Positions 28,229 to 36,703 of a stretch of DNA of 64,000 nucleotides are shown piece by piece. The stretch comes from Ferruginibacter albus (lineage in GTDB: Bacteria > Bacteroidota > Bacteroidia > Chitinophagales > Chitinophagaceae). The position numbers were made by a program, and so were the translations under genes. The stretch is from contig NZ_CP083388.1 of the NCBI RefSeq assembly GCF_020042285.1, positions 701,001 to 765,000 on the forward strand, in the 5' to 3' direction. The notes below the pieces were generated by a model. The model was given only the letters and a program-made list of their open reading frames with translations, searched no databases and had not been told where the DNA came from. The first letter of the stretch is position 1; the number at the start of each line of letters is the position of its first letter.

Positions 28229-28903
28229 ATGAAAGATGCAATGGAGCAATATTCAGATATTGAGATCATAAAGCGGGTGCTTGATGGAGAGCTGGGTTTG
28301 TTTGAGGTCCTTATTCGAAGGAATAACCCTGTTCTTTATAAAATAGGCAGAAGTTACGGCTATACGCATGAAGATACACAGGACCTGATGCAGGATACAT
28401 TTGTAGATGCATATCGTAATCTTTCTGAGTTTGAAGGTCGTTCATCATTTAAAACGTGGACAAGCAGGATAATGTTGAATAACTGTTTTCATAAAAGGCA
28501 GAAATTCACTTTTAAAAATGAGATGCCTGCTGACATTAATGATAATTCAATTCCCATGTATTCAAACAATCAAAATAATCTTGCTTATCGCTCCATTATA
28601 ACTAAAGAGCTAGGTGCTGTTATTGAAAATGCATTGCATGAATTAAATGTTGATTACAGGATGGTTTTTTCTCTTAGGGAAATAAATGGGTTTTCTGTTA
28701 AGGAGACAGCAGAGCTTTTGAGCATCAGTGAATCAAATGTAAAAACACGGCTTAATCGTGCCAAAACCATATTGCGTAAAGAAATAGAAAGATCGTATAA
28801 AGCAGAAGAGATCTATGAATTTAACCTTGTGTATTGTGATGCAATGGTGCAAAACGTAATGCAAAGATTAAAAAAACTTGCTGATGTTAAGGGTGAAAAG
28901 TAG
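28229..28903 (+). CDS. ECF RNA polymerase sigma factor
   Basis: About 224 residues from the ATG (a TTG lies one codon upstream). Region 2 is clear (LFEVLIRRNNPVLYKIGRSYGYTHEDTQDLMQDTFVDAYRNLSEFEGRSSFKTWTSRIMLNNCFHKRQK), as is region 4 (LHELNVDYRMVFSLREINGFSVKETAELLSISESNVKTRLNRAKTILRKEIE). A sigma-70 family ECF factor of the RpoE-like group. No anti-sigma gene follows; the HPP gene comes next with its own promoter. Confidence 0.93.
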   Translation: MKDAMEQYSDIEIIKRVLDGELGLFEVLIRRNNPVLYKIGRSYGYTHEDTQDLMQDTFVDAYRNLSEFEGRSSFKTWTSRIMLNNCFHKRQKFTFKNEMPADINDNSIPMYSNNQNNLAYRSIITKELGAVIENALHELNVDYRMVFSLREINGFSVKETAELLSISESNVKTRLNRAKTILRKEIERSYKAEEIYEFNLVYCDAMVQNVMQRLKKLADVKGEK

Positions 28904-28941
28904 CTGTAAATTTTATTTTACGTTTACATAATTTGTAAGAC

Positions 28942-28949
28942 TACTTTTG
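28942..28949 (+). promoter_or_regulatory. -7 element (TAnnTTTG) before the HPP gene
   Basis: TACTTTTG ends 12 bp before the ATG at 28962 and matches the Bacteroidota -7 box. No good -33 TTTG is seen at the right distance, so the promoter call is tentative. Confidence 0.45.
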
Positions 28950-28961
28950 CAGAAATAACAA

Positions 28962-29549
28962 ATGAAAAAGAGAATAAAACGAACTATCCGGATCTCAAAA
29001 TATGTAATTTATAAAGAGACATTAGTTGATTATAGAGAGCACTTTTGGTCTTTTGTCGGCGCTTTCTTTGGAATTGGTTTAATTGCTTTTCTTCATTCTC
29101 AATTTTTACCTACTCTTGAAAATGTCTTTCTCATTGGATCTTTTGGCGCATCCAGTGTTTTAATTTACGGCGCTATTCAAAGCCCGTTGGCACAACCACG
29201 TAATTTAATAGGAGGACATTTAGTATCTGCTATTACCGGCGTTACCGTATTCAAATTATGTCCAACTATTATCTGGCTATCGGCACCGTTGGCAGTATCA
29301 TTGGCAATAGTTTTAATGCAGATAACAAAAACGCTTCATCCGCCCGGTGGCGCAACAGCATTAATAGCAATTATAGGAACAGAAAAAATAAAATCATTGG
29401 GGTATCTCTATGTTCTTTCCCCGGTTCTTACAGGAACGCTTATTCTTTTTATAACAGCATTGCTGTTTAATAATATGACCCCCAATAGAACTTATCCTAC
29501 CAACAGCAGGTTTACAAGGTTTTTTAAAAAGAAATTGCTCACTAAGTAA
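28962..29549 (+). CDS. HPP family membrane protein
   Basis: 195 residues with four to five membrane helices (FVGAFFGIGLIAFLHSQFLP, NVFLIGSFGASSVLIYGAI, LSAPLAVSLAIVLMQITK, VLSPVLTGTLILFITALLF). TLHPPGGATALIAIIG contains the HPP motif that names the family (HPPGGA). HPP proteins are reported as nitrite transporters in plants; function in bacteria is open. Confidence 0.9.
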   Translation: MKKRIKRTIRISKYVIYKETLVDYREHFWSFVGAFFGIGLIAFLHSQFLPTLENVFLIGSFGASSVLIYGAIQSPLAQPRNLIGGHLVSAITGVTVFKLCPTIIWLSAPLAVSLAIVLMQITKTLHPPGGATALIAIIGTEKIKSLGYLYVLSPVLTGTLILFITALLFNNMTPNRTYPTNSRFTRFFKKKLLTK

Positions 29550-29665
29550 TTGTATAGATAAGATAATGTGGCATAAGTTTTCAGAAAATAATCCACATAC
29601 CTGTTTATGCTGCAAGCTGTGTAACTCAATGTTTTATCTTCGCTGTTTAACAGAACAATGCATTT

Positions 29666-30277
29666 ATGATTTGGTACGAAGAAGATGTTAAGGGCGCCGA
29701 GCTACAGAGAGGGAAGTTAGCTTATGAACCGGAAACAATTTTTTACGGCAGCTCTTCTATTCGTTTATGGAATACATTATATGAAGATTTCAAAGAGTAT
29801 CGACCCATTAATTTAGGATTTGGTGGCTCTACATTGGCCGCATGCGATTGGTTTTTTGACAGACTATTAAAACCATTCAATCCCAAGCATATTGTATTTT
29901 ATGCTGGCGACAATGACTTAGGTGATGGCAGAAGCCCGGAAGAAGTATTCATCTTTTTTGAACAGTTTGTTTGCTCTCTGCAAAGAGATTTTCCCGGAGT
30001 ACCATTTTCTTTTATTTCGATCAAGCCAAGCATTGCCCGCTGGGATATCATTGATTCCATTCGTACTACCAACCAATTGATCAAAACATATATCAAAAAC
30101 AATTCCTCATATTATTATTATGTGAACATTTTTGATAGCATGCTAACGCCGGAGGGTATGCCGGTACAAGATTTGTTTGATACAGATGGTTTGCATTTGA
30201 GCGTAAAAGGGTATGACGTGTGGAAGAGTATTCTGCAAAAACATTTAGCCACGATTCTTAAAGATTCAATAATATAA
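29666..30277 (+). CDS. SGNH/GDSL-type hydrolase
   Basis: 203 residues. Block I GSSSIRLW (catalytic Ser), block II INLGFGGSTL, block III FYAGDNDLGDG and block V DGLHLSVKGYDVW (Asp and His) give the SGNH set. No signal peptide, so cytoplasmic. Probably an esterase of small acyl or sugar esters. It ends 12 bp before the esterase gene that follows, so the two are an operon. Confidence 0.88.
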   Translation: MIWYEEDVKGAELQRGKLAYEPETIFYGSSSIRLWNTLYEDFKEYRPINLGFGGSTLAACDWFFDRLLKPFNPKHIVFYAGDNDLGDGRSPEEVFIFFEQFVCSLQRDFPGVPFSFISIKPSIARWDIIDSIRTTNQLIKTYIKNNSSYYYYVNIFDSMLTPEGMPVQDLFDTDGLHLSVKGYDVWKSILQKHLATILKDSII

Positions 30278-30289
30278 AAATATTCAGGG

Positions 30290-31045
30290 ATGTCTTTTTT
30301 TTCTGTCACTTGCAAGCAAATGAAAAGACAATACTTGAAATGGTATAGTCCGTCATTAGGCAGAGACATGGAGCTGTTGCTGTTCGGGCATGCAGGTCCG
30401 CCGGTTATATTTTTCCCTACCAGAACCGCACGCTTTTACGATTATGAGAACTGGAAAATAATCGAAGCGCTTAAATCAAAAATTGAATCTGGCTTATTAC
30501 AGGTTGTTTGTGTAGATAGCACGGATGCAGAAAGTTTTTATTCCGATGCACATCCTTCTTATAAAATAAAACGCTACCTCGATTACGAATCTTATATATT
30601 GTATGAAGTATTGCCTTTTGCAAAACGTATCAGCAGCTCATCGGATGTAATTGTTGCCGGTTGCAGCCTGGGTGGTTATCATGCAATGAATATAGCAATG
30701 AAACATCCTTCAGAGTTTTCTAAAGTGGTAAGCATGAGTGCCCGCTACGATCTTACTTTGTCTTCTCAGTGTTTTCCTGATCTGTTCAATGGCTATGTAG
30801 ATGAAAATATCTATTACAATATGCCTTCCCGTTATTTGCCAAACCTTACAGACCCTAAAATATTGTCAGACATCCGTAAGCTAAACATAACTATTGCAGT
30901 TGGCAAGGAAGATCCCTTCTTTTATAATAATGAACATTTAAGTAAAACCTTTTTGGATAAAAACATCAAGCACGAGTGGTTTCACTGGGATGGAGAAGCG
31001 CACCGGTCCCGCTACTGGCGGCAAATGGTGAAATGGTATTTGTAA
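30290..31045 (+). CDS. Esterase, alpha/beta hydrolase (putative esterase/EstA-D type)
   Basis: 251 residues. The nucleophile elbow GCSLGGYHAMNIA, the helical cap and WDGEAHRSRYW near the end (catalytic His) fit an alpha/beta hydrolase of the esterase D-like/DUF-type family in Bacteroidota. An internal ATG at 30320 (MKRQYLKWYSPSLGRDMELL) is a possible alternative start and closer to the conserved part. Second gene of an operon with the SGNH hydrolase. Confidence 0.82.
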   Translation: MSFFSVTCKQMKRQYLKWYSPSLGRDMELLLFGHAGPPVIFFPTRTARFYDYENWKIIEALKSKIESGLLQVVCVDSTDAESFYSDAHPSYKIKRYLDYESYILYEVLPFAKRISSSSDVIVAGCSLGGYHAMNIAMKHPSEFSKVVSMSARYDLTLSSQCFPDLFNGYVDENIYYNMPSRYLPNLTDPKILSDIRKLNITIAVGKEDPFFYNNEHLSKTFLDKNIKHEWFHWDGEAHRSRYWRQMVKWYL

Positions 31046-31196
31046 GCTCTCATAAATATCCACATTCATAGTGGACATCTTTCTTTAGCATACTAAAAGA
31101 ACCTGCACAAACTGACTTATTTTTATTTAAGATAAACGTGCGAAGAATTGCAGTGTTTGAATCTCTCGCAGAAATTATTTCAACAAAAGAATTGAC

Positions 31197-32279
31197 TTGG
31201 ATATTATTCTGATAATAGCGCTAATGGCAGCAGGCATCTTATGCGGTTGGTTTTTGCATTTGTTTGTACAGCAATCTTATGCGAGGAAGAATAATAACAA
31301 GCAAGCTCCATCTTTAATAAAACCTGTTGTTGAAAAAACTCCTGTTGTAATTAATAAAGAAGTTAAGACTATCAATACTGAACACGAAGTACAAAAAGCT
31401 TTTTTACAACGATTGTGCAATACCTTAAACGCATTAACAGACGTTAATCAAATTCAGTCAGAGGGATGCAGATTGTTGGGAGAGTTCCTTAAAGTAAGCC
31501 GTGTTATTTATGCTGAAGTAAATGATGATGAAATAATAATTAACCAGGATTATAGAAATGGAGTTTCTTCTTTAGCAGGTTATTATCCCAAAGATGCATT
31601 TAATGAAAAGATACCTGTTGCGAATTTGAATGATGCTGCAATATTTGAAACGGATATTCTTTCTTCATCAAAAATTACTGAAACAGAAAAGAACGATTAC
31701 CAGGCTGCCGGCATTGCTGCATATGTTTCTTATGCAATTGCAAAACAAGACAAGGTAGTAGCAAGCTTCGGCGTTCATAATGCAGAACCTCGTAACTGGA
31801 CAAAGGAAGAAGTTGCATTGATTGAAGAAACTGCAGACAAAATTTATTTTGCGATTGAAAAAATAAAGATCAATGAAGCCTTACACAAAAGCGAAGCCCG
31901 ATTGTATAATATCTTTCAAAGTTTGAATGCCGGTATTGCCGTGATCGATATCATGGGCAATATATCGCTCTCCAATAAAGAGATGCGGCGTTTTATGCCG
32001 AATGGTATTATTCCGTCAAGAGATAAAGAAACCATTAAACGCTGGAAAGCTTTTCGTGCAGATGGAAGACCCATTGAACCAAAAGATTTTCCAAGTAACA
32101 GAGCCATAAGAGGAGAGACTGTTTTACCCGGAATAGAAATGTTGTATATCCAGGAAGATGGTTGTGAGATATGGACTCGTGTGGCTTCAATACCTATAAA
32201 AGATAACAGGGGATTTGTTACAGAGGTGATCAGCGTGGTAACGGATATTAGCGAAGAGAAAAAATTAATAGAAGCATAA
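31197..32279 (+). CDS. Membrane-anchored GAF/PAS sensor protein without a kinase domain
   Basis: 360 residues beginning at TTG; the first ATG in frame is 9 codons on. N-terminal helix (ILIIALMAAGILCGWFLHLFV), a GAF domain (~60-215: FLQRLCNTLNALTDVNQIQSEGCRLLGEFLKVSRVIYAEV ... NWTKEEVALIEETADKIYFAIE) and a PAS domain (~222-350: ARLYNIFQSLNAGIAVIDIMGNISLSNKEM) ending IPIKDNRGFVTEVISVVTDISEEKKL. No histidine kinase, GGDEF or phosphatase part follows, and a terminator stands right after the stop, so it is complete as it is. It may sense a ligand and act through a partner. Confidence 0.8.
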   Translation: MDIILIIALMAAGILCGWFLHLFVQQSYARKNNNKQAPSLIKPVVEKTPVVINKEVKTINTEHEVQKAFLQRLCNTLNALTDVNQIQSEGCRLLGEFLKVSRVIYAEVNDDEIIINQDYRNGVSSLAGYYPKDAFNEKIPVANLNDAAIFETDILSSSKITETEKNDYQAAGIAAYVSYAIAKQDKVVASFGVHNAEPRNWTKEEVALIEETADKIYFAIEKIKINEALHKSEARLYNIFQSLNAGIAVIDIMGNISLSNKEMRRFMPNGIIPSRDKETIKRWKAFRADGRPIEPKDFPSNRAIRGETVLPGIEMLYIQEDGCEIWTRVASIPIKDNRGFVTEVISVVTDISEEKKLIEA

Positions 32280-32280
32280 A

Positions 32281-32307
32281 AAAATCCTCTGCATTGCAGA
32301 GGATTTT
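32281..32307. terminator. Bidirectional terminator
   Basis: 12-bp perfect stem: AAAATCCTCTGC (32281-32292) with GCAGAGGATTTT (32296-32307) around ATT. T-runs on both sides serve the GAF/PAS gene and the convergent T9SS gene. Confidence 0.92.
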
Positions 32308-32329
32308 TTTATTAAGAGTATCCTAACTG

Positions 32330-33481
32330 CTATTTAATAAACGAGCCTCTGTTCACTAAGCTTCCATCTGCATTGATTACTTTAATTGCATAAGCACCTT
32401 TTGCAAGATGACTTACATCTAATGGAATAGTATTGTTACCTGTTCTTAATGCTGCATTACTCAATAGCACCCTCTTGCCATTCATGTCATTTATTTGTAT
32501 TGATATAGTACTGTTTTGTTGAGATACAATAACTACATTCAATAAGCTACTGGCAGGGTTTGGATAGACAATGATCTTGTTGGCAATTTCATCCCCTTTT
32601 ATTAAAACTGTTTTGCTATAGCTGATACTATTATCAGCATTGAGCTGTTTTAAGCGATAATAATTATCTCCTGCAAAAGGATGCGCATCTACATCACTAT
32701 AATTAAATAAAGAATTATTGTTTTGTGCTTTGGAAGTAATGAAATGCAGATCACTGAATACAATTCCATCCCTGCTATGTTGTACTTCAAATCCTTTATT
32801 ATTTATTTCTGCAGCAGTTGACCAATAAAGAAGATTACTGTTGGCTTGTTTTTGCCCGTTGAAACTAAGGATGGTTACAGGCAATATAATACCGCTGAAC
32901 TCATCTGCACCAATACTCGGACCAGCAAGACTTCTTGCATCTCCGTCAATATCATCTGTTACGCCAGCCAATACAATTCCTTTACTATATGCAGCGGAAG
33001 TTCCTGAAAGAATGTGAAGGTCTATGGTGCCGGCATCTCCCACAGGTGTTTTAAATTTAGGATCGCCGTATACACTATTTACATCACTACCAACCCAGCC
33101 ATCACTATAGGTAGTTACATCTGACGTACCATCATTACCAAATACACCACCGGTACCATTGGCATAATATAGGTTGTTGCTTAATGTAAGAAAACCATTG
33201 CCGCTGTAAAACGTGGCTGCATAATGTTTTCCTGTAGCAGTATTATTAGAGCGGGCGTTTACAAAAATATTATTCACCACCGAATCATTAGGACTGGCAG
33301 TAGCAGCAGTTGCTCTTGTAAAAGCAGCCGTGTTTTGTACTCCGCCTATTGCCGCACCACCACCAATGTACACGCTATTATTATAGAAATTATTAGCATA
33401 AGTAACGGCTTTGGTTATTCCTCTTAATTGAAGCCCGGTAGTAATATCATTGCCGGCGCTATCAGCACCCAAACTAATCAT
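32330..33481 (-). CDS. T9SS beta-helix protein, C-terminal part (after a frameshift)
   Basis: 383 residues as read from the first ATG, but the frame is open further upstream to about 33558 and continues the previous gene (SLTAADTNAVITGIYVGSG...). Contains the last beta-helix turns (LTLSNNLYYANG), the cap GPSIGADEFSG, a fibronectin-like domain (LPVTILSFNGQKQANSNLLYWSTAAEINNKGFEVQ) and a T9SS sorting tail (IIVYPNPASSLLNVVIV ... LAKGAYAIKVINADGSLVNRGSFIK). With the upstream part it is one gene broken by a single-base frame change at about 33560. It carries the sorting signal that the upstream fragment needs. Confidence 0.8.
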   Translation of the reverse strand: MISLGADSAGNDITTGLQLRGITKAVTYANNFYNNSVYIGGGAAIGGVQNTAAFTRATAATASPNDSVVNNIFVNARSNNTATGKHYAATFYSGNGFLTLSNNLYYANGTGGVFGNDGTSDVTTYSDGWVGSDVNSVYGDPKFKTPVGDAGTIDLHILSGTSAAYSKGIVLAGVTDDIDGDARSLAGPSIGADEFSGIILPVTILSFNGQKQANSNLLYWSTAAEINNKGFEVQHSRDGIVFSDLHFITSKAQNNNSLFNYSDVDAHPFAGDNYYRLKQLNADNSISYSKTVLIKGDEIANKIIVYPNPASSLLNVVIVSQQNSTISIQINDMNGKRVLLSNAALRTGNNTIPLDVSHLAKGAYAIKVINADGSLVNRGSFIK

Positions 33482-33552
33482 ATTGTTTATAAAATTAGCC
33501 GTGCCGCTTCCAACATAAATACCTGTAATAACGGCATTGGTATCAGCAGCAG

Positions 33553-35247
33553 TTAAAGAAAGCCTGCGGTGGAAGGAACAGATATTCCAGTTAAGGTAGT
33601 GCCATTCCCACTCCCGGTTGACTGGGATGCAGTAGATAAATTATAAATAGTGTTATTGGAAATAGTAGCAGCGGAATTGGTAACGTAAATACCTCTCATA
33701 GCTGCACCGCCGGCACCTGCATAGTTGTTATTTATATTAGCTATCAAATTATCGGTAATAGAAATAGCGGTACCGATGCTTACAGCAATTCCTAAAATAC
33801 CTTGTGAAACACTTGGAGTAGAAGCTGTTGCCGCATTAATGCTGTTGGCTATGGTAGCACTGCCAATGGTATCTGCCATCACATTCACTCTTGCACCACC
33901 GGCTACAAAAACCCCGGAAAATTGTGGTGCATTATTAATATTTGAACCATTTACCGTAATACCGCTAATAACATTTTGGGTGATATTAATGGTATTGTTG
34001 GTACTGGCGGCATTATTAGTCCTTATCCCCATTAAACCACCCAGGCTGCCACCTGTAAATTTTATAGCCCCGGTTGAAGTATCTGAGCCTATCTTATTGG
34101 CAATGCAATTAAAATGCCCGCTGGTAAGGTTAATGCCTACAAAAGCAGTATTGGAAGTACTGTTTGTGGTAAAACTAATATTCGTAATTATATTGTTTGC
34201 AATATAATTGGTATCGCCTATGCCGGTAGTAACATCTATACCGGTAAATGTAGCGATTCCAGTATGTGTATACGCAGTGCTTCCGGCATGGGGTGCGCTA
34301 CCACCAATATAATTACCGGTAATAATAAAACCACTCCCCGTACTATCATTGCCGGCACTTTGGAGAATGGAGATAGCAGCGGCTAGTTGAGTAGAACTCG
34401 CTGCTCTGGATGCTGTTTGATAAAAACTATTATTGGTAATCTTCCAGGCATTGCTGCCGGTATTTAATTGGATGCCTGCAACCGGATCCTTGCTTTTGCC
34501 GAAATCGTAGATATTGCAATTGTCAATAACGTCATTATCATTATAGCCGGCAATGGTACCTGTTGATCCATACGAAACAATACAGTAGCCGAGTGTTGAT
34601 GAGGACGAGTGTATATTACAATAAGAAATAGTATCGTTATCATTGCCGGCAAGGGTAGAAGCATTGGCCGTACCAAAGAAAACAACACCGTTTGATATGG
34701 AGGAGCCTGAAATTTGGGTACTTCCCCCTTTTAGCTCACAATAAGTGATCTTATTATTACTTGCATCATTAGTGAAGCGGATAATGGTACCAGTTGATGC
34801 TGTACTTGTAAGCGTTAATTGTGACGTGCTGCCTGTACCGCCGGCCCGCCCGTCAATAGTTAAATACTGAATGCCATTAAGGGCTATTATATTAGTAGTA
34901 CTACCACTGCCGGAGATAATCAATCCTGTTGCACCGGCAGCGGGGCGTATGGTTAATGTTTTGGAAGCCGTAATACAGCTATTCGTGGAGAAGGTAATAG
35001 GGAATGTTTCGCCGGTGCTAACATAATCACTCTGTAATTCCAATATGGTTTTACCTCCTATACCATTGGTATTAATATAGGTTGATGCGGCTGTAAGCGT
35101 AGCAAACCCTGCGGGTGATGCAGGTGCTGTTGGTCCTATAGGTATTGTACCGCTAAGGATGCCGCAGCTTTGGGAAAATGTGGTGCTTGTAACCAATAAT
35201 AATAACGATGCCATGATAGCAGATAACCGGGCAATAAAGTTTTTCAT
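33553..35247 (-). CDS. T9SS beta-helix protein, N-terminal part (before a frameshift)
   Basis: 564 residues with signal peptide (MKNFIARLSAIMASLLLLVTSTTFSQS) and many beta-helix turns of the type ITNNSFYQT, ISYCNIHSSS, ISNNTIYNLS. It ends GISVPSTAGFL and a stop; shifting the frame by one at GCAGGCTTTC gives AGLSLTAADTNAV and continues into the next frame, so the stop is out of place. Adding one base near 33560 would restore a protein of about 970 residues. A sequencing error in a short T/C tract or a true pseudogene are both possible. Confidence 0.8.
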   Translation of the reverse strand: MKNFIARLSAIMASLLLLVTSTTFSQSCGILSGTIPIGPTAPASPAGFATLTAASTYINTNGIGGKTILELQSDYVSTGETFPITFSTNSCITASKTLTIRPAAGATGLIISGSGSTTNIIALNGIQYLTIDGRAGGTGSTSQLTLTSTASTGTIIRFTNDASNNKITYCELKGGSTQISGSSISNGVVFFGTANASTLAGNDNDTISYCNIHSSSSTLGYCIVSYGSTGTIAGYNDNDVIDNCNIYDFGKSKDPVAGIQLNTGSNAWKITNNSFYQTASRAASSTQLAAAISILQSAGNDSTGSGFIITGNYIGGSAPHAGSTAYTHTGIATFTGIDVTTGIGDTNYIANNIITNISFTTNSTSNTAFVGINLTSGHFNCIANKIGSDTSTGAIKFTGGSLGGLMGIRTNNAASTNNTINITQNVISGITVNGSNINNAPQFSGVFVAGGARVNVMADTIGSATIANSINAATASTPSVSQGILGIAVSIGTAISITDNLIANINNNYAGAGGAAMRGIYVTNSAATISNNTIYNLSTASQSTGSGNGTTLTGISVPSTAGFL

Positions 35248-35468
35248 TTGCAGAGAGTGTTTTGGTTTGTTTTTCGTTTGTTATTGGGATAAGCTTGACT
35301 TTTATCAAAGCAATCTCTGAATAATAATTAATTATTAGGGTAAAATATTATCCTCATAACGTGGAAAAGATGGATTTAAAGACAACAACTAACGGGTTAG
35401 GATATCCTGGTTATACTTATTCCTTTGTAATCTATATAAAAGCTACATTATTTCTTGAAGTGATGGTT

Positions 35469-35503
35469 CATACATCCGGAAATAGTGCTCCATACATCCG
35501 GAA
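35469..35503. repeat. Direct repeat CATACATCCGGAA x2
   Basis: The 13-bp sequence occurs at 35469-35481 and 35491-35503, start-to-start 22 bp, which is two helical turns. Each copy has TCCGGA, a palindromic core. This is the spacing of a protein binding two sites on one face. The beta-helix gene starts at 35247, 220 bp away. Confidence 0.5.
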
Positions 35504-35818
35504 GTAATGTCGATTCCATGATCAACTCAATAAGCATACGTTGTAAAGTATATGCGATTCCATATTTTGCCTATTCCTCATCTTTAAACAACCTATTGCT
35601 CACCACTTACCCAACAGGGTATCCATACATCATTCAGAGGTGCGTATTACATGAATAAGATAATAGCCACCTGTATACAATGTATGTGCCACCACTTTGT
35701 GATGTATGCCCCACTATTTCAATACCGTATCGTCATGCAGCAGCAACCTATTCTCCATAGGTGTTGCACGTATTCCCCCTACCTATAACAGGATGATAAT
35801 AACTGAATTAAATAAAAA

Positions 35819-35839
35819 TGCCCGTTATAAAAACGGGCA
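35819..35839 (-). terminator. Terminator of the 35865 gene
   Basis: TGCCCGTT / AACGGGCA hairpin; on the minus strand TTTTTATTTAATT follows. It lies about 26 bp beyond the stop of the 167-aa gene. Confidence 0.85.
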
Positions 35840-35864
35840 TACAATAAAAAACACCTATGAAACC

Positions 35865-36368
35865 TCAGGTATTATCAGCAGGTGTATCAGGCGTATCACC
35901 ATCGCCGCTATTATTATTTGTTTTAAAGAATGGTAATAGATCATTATACTTAGTTTCCCAGCCGGCACCTGCATCTCCTGTTTCCATACGGTACTTTACA
36001 TAATTGTAATCTGTACGGGCAGCATTGTAAGCATCATAATCATGCGTAATACGGATATTATCAAATATCAAAGTACCTTCTGCCATATTGCTTATAAATT
36101 TTGCAGCAAAGGTTCTGTCCTCCCAATCAGCCCTGGTTTCTACATAATCCACTTCCGGGCAATTAAGATGTGGCTGGTTTTCATCGTATTCCAGTATTTT
36201 CATTACTACCAGCTTGTTTTGCTCGGCAACACTGCCATATTTCTTTCGTTCTTCAGGAGTAAGATTTTTCTTTTTGGTTTCAAGTATCTGGCGGATGGCA
36301 GCCCAATGTTGATTCATAGTGTCCTTTTCCTGCTGGGTAAAATGTACGTTGTTTAAATTGGTGATCAT
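35865..36368 (-). CDS. Hypothetical soluble protein
   Basis: 167 residues, no signal peptide or membrane helix. The N-terminal half is helical (FTQQEKDTMNQHWAAIRQILETKKKNLTPEERKKYGSVAEQNKLVVMKILEYDENQ), the middle contains VDYVETRADWEDRTFAAKFISNMAEGTL, and the tail is an acidic, low-complexity stretch (NNNSGDGDTPDTPADN). I do not recognise the family. It stands alone between two T9SS protein genes. Confidence 0.6.
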   Translation of the reverse strand: MITNLNNVHFTQQEKDTMNQHWAAIRQILETKKKNLTPEERKKYGSVAEQNKLVVMKILEYDENQPHLNCPEVDYVETRADWEDRTFAAKFISNMAEGTLIFDNIRITHDYDAYNAARTDYNYVKYRMETGDAGAGWETKYNDLLPFFKTNNNSGDGDTPDTPADNT

Positions 36369-36540
36369 GGTACTATAGTTTTTAAAAATTAGAAAATACG
36401 GTTAAAGAAATTTGTTTAGCCAAATGTAAAGGCTTGGAGTAATAGGAAGGAGGGAGATGTGTAAAATACCGATGAAATGTCAAGTAGTTTTTTATATGGT
36501 TGAATGATACCTGAAGCAAGTAATAAAAATTGCACATAAA

Positions 36541-36562
36541 AAATCCCCTGCAGCTGCAGAGG
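36541..36562 (-). terminator. Terminator left behind a deleted T9SS gene
   Basis: TCCCCTGC..GCAGAGGA hairpin with the palindrome CTGCAGCTGCAG at its centre; a TTTTTT tract follows on the minus strand. It lies just past the remnant tail at 36594 and resembles the terminators at 32281 and 40129. Confidence 0.6.
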
Positions 36563-36593
36563 AAATTATTTAATAAGAAGAGCAGGTTGTTGT

Positions 36594-36667
36594 TTATTTA
36601 ATAAACGAAGCGGTGTTCGTCGATCCGCCATCAGCGCTAATGATTTTTATTGCATAAGCACCTTTTG
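36594..36667 (-). pseudogene. Remnant of a T9SS sorting-domain C-terminus
   Basis: The minus strand reads KGAYAIKIISADGGSTNTAS then FIK and a stop at 36594-36596. This is nearly the same as the tail of the 32330 gene (KGAYAIKVINADGSLVNRGSFIK). Upstream the frame is lost and runs into the T9SS gene that starts at 39385 and ends at 36704, so only the last ~25 codons and the terminator survive. Confidence 0.7.
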
Positions 36668-36703
36668 TTGATCCCGGTTAAGCCTAAGTTGTTTTTAAAT
36701 CGA

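Larger units (their letters stand above)
35248..35864. other. Long intergenic region with a direct-repeat pair
   Basis: 617 bp with no convincing gene; short open frames here have poor composition. The notable content is a pair of 13-bp direct repeats at 35469-35503 (see separate entry) and the terminator of the following gene at 35819-35839. Confidence 0.5.

Noticed and set aside
33545..33570. Programmed -1 frameshift site
   Set aside because: No X-XXY-YYZ heptamer in frame at the shift; a mutation or sequencing error is simpler.
33725..34386. Hydrophobic frames on plus
   Set aside because: Antisense to the beta-helix protein; Val/Ile/Leu richness comes from complementing Asn/Asp/Thr codons.
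35706..35936. 76-residue frame on plus
   Set aside because: Overlaps the terminator and 3' end of the 35865 gene; composition is not protein-like.
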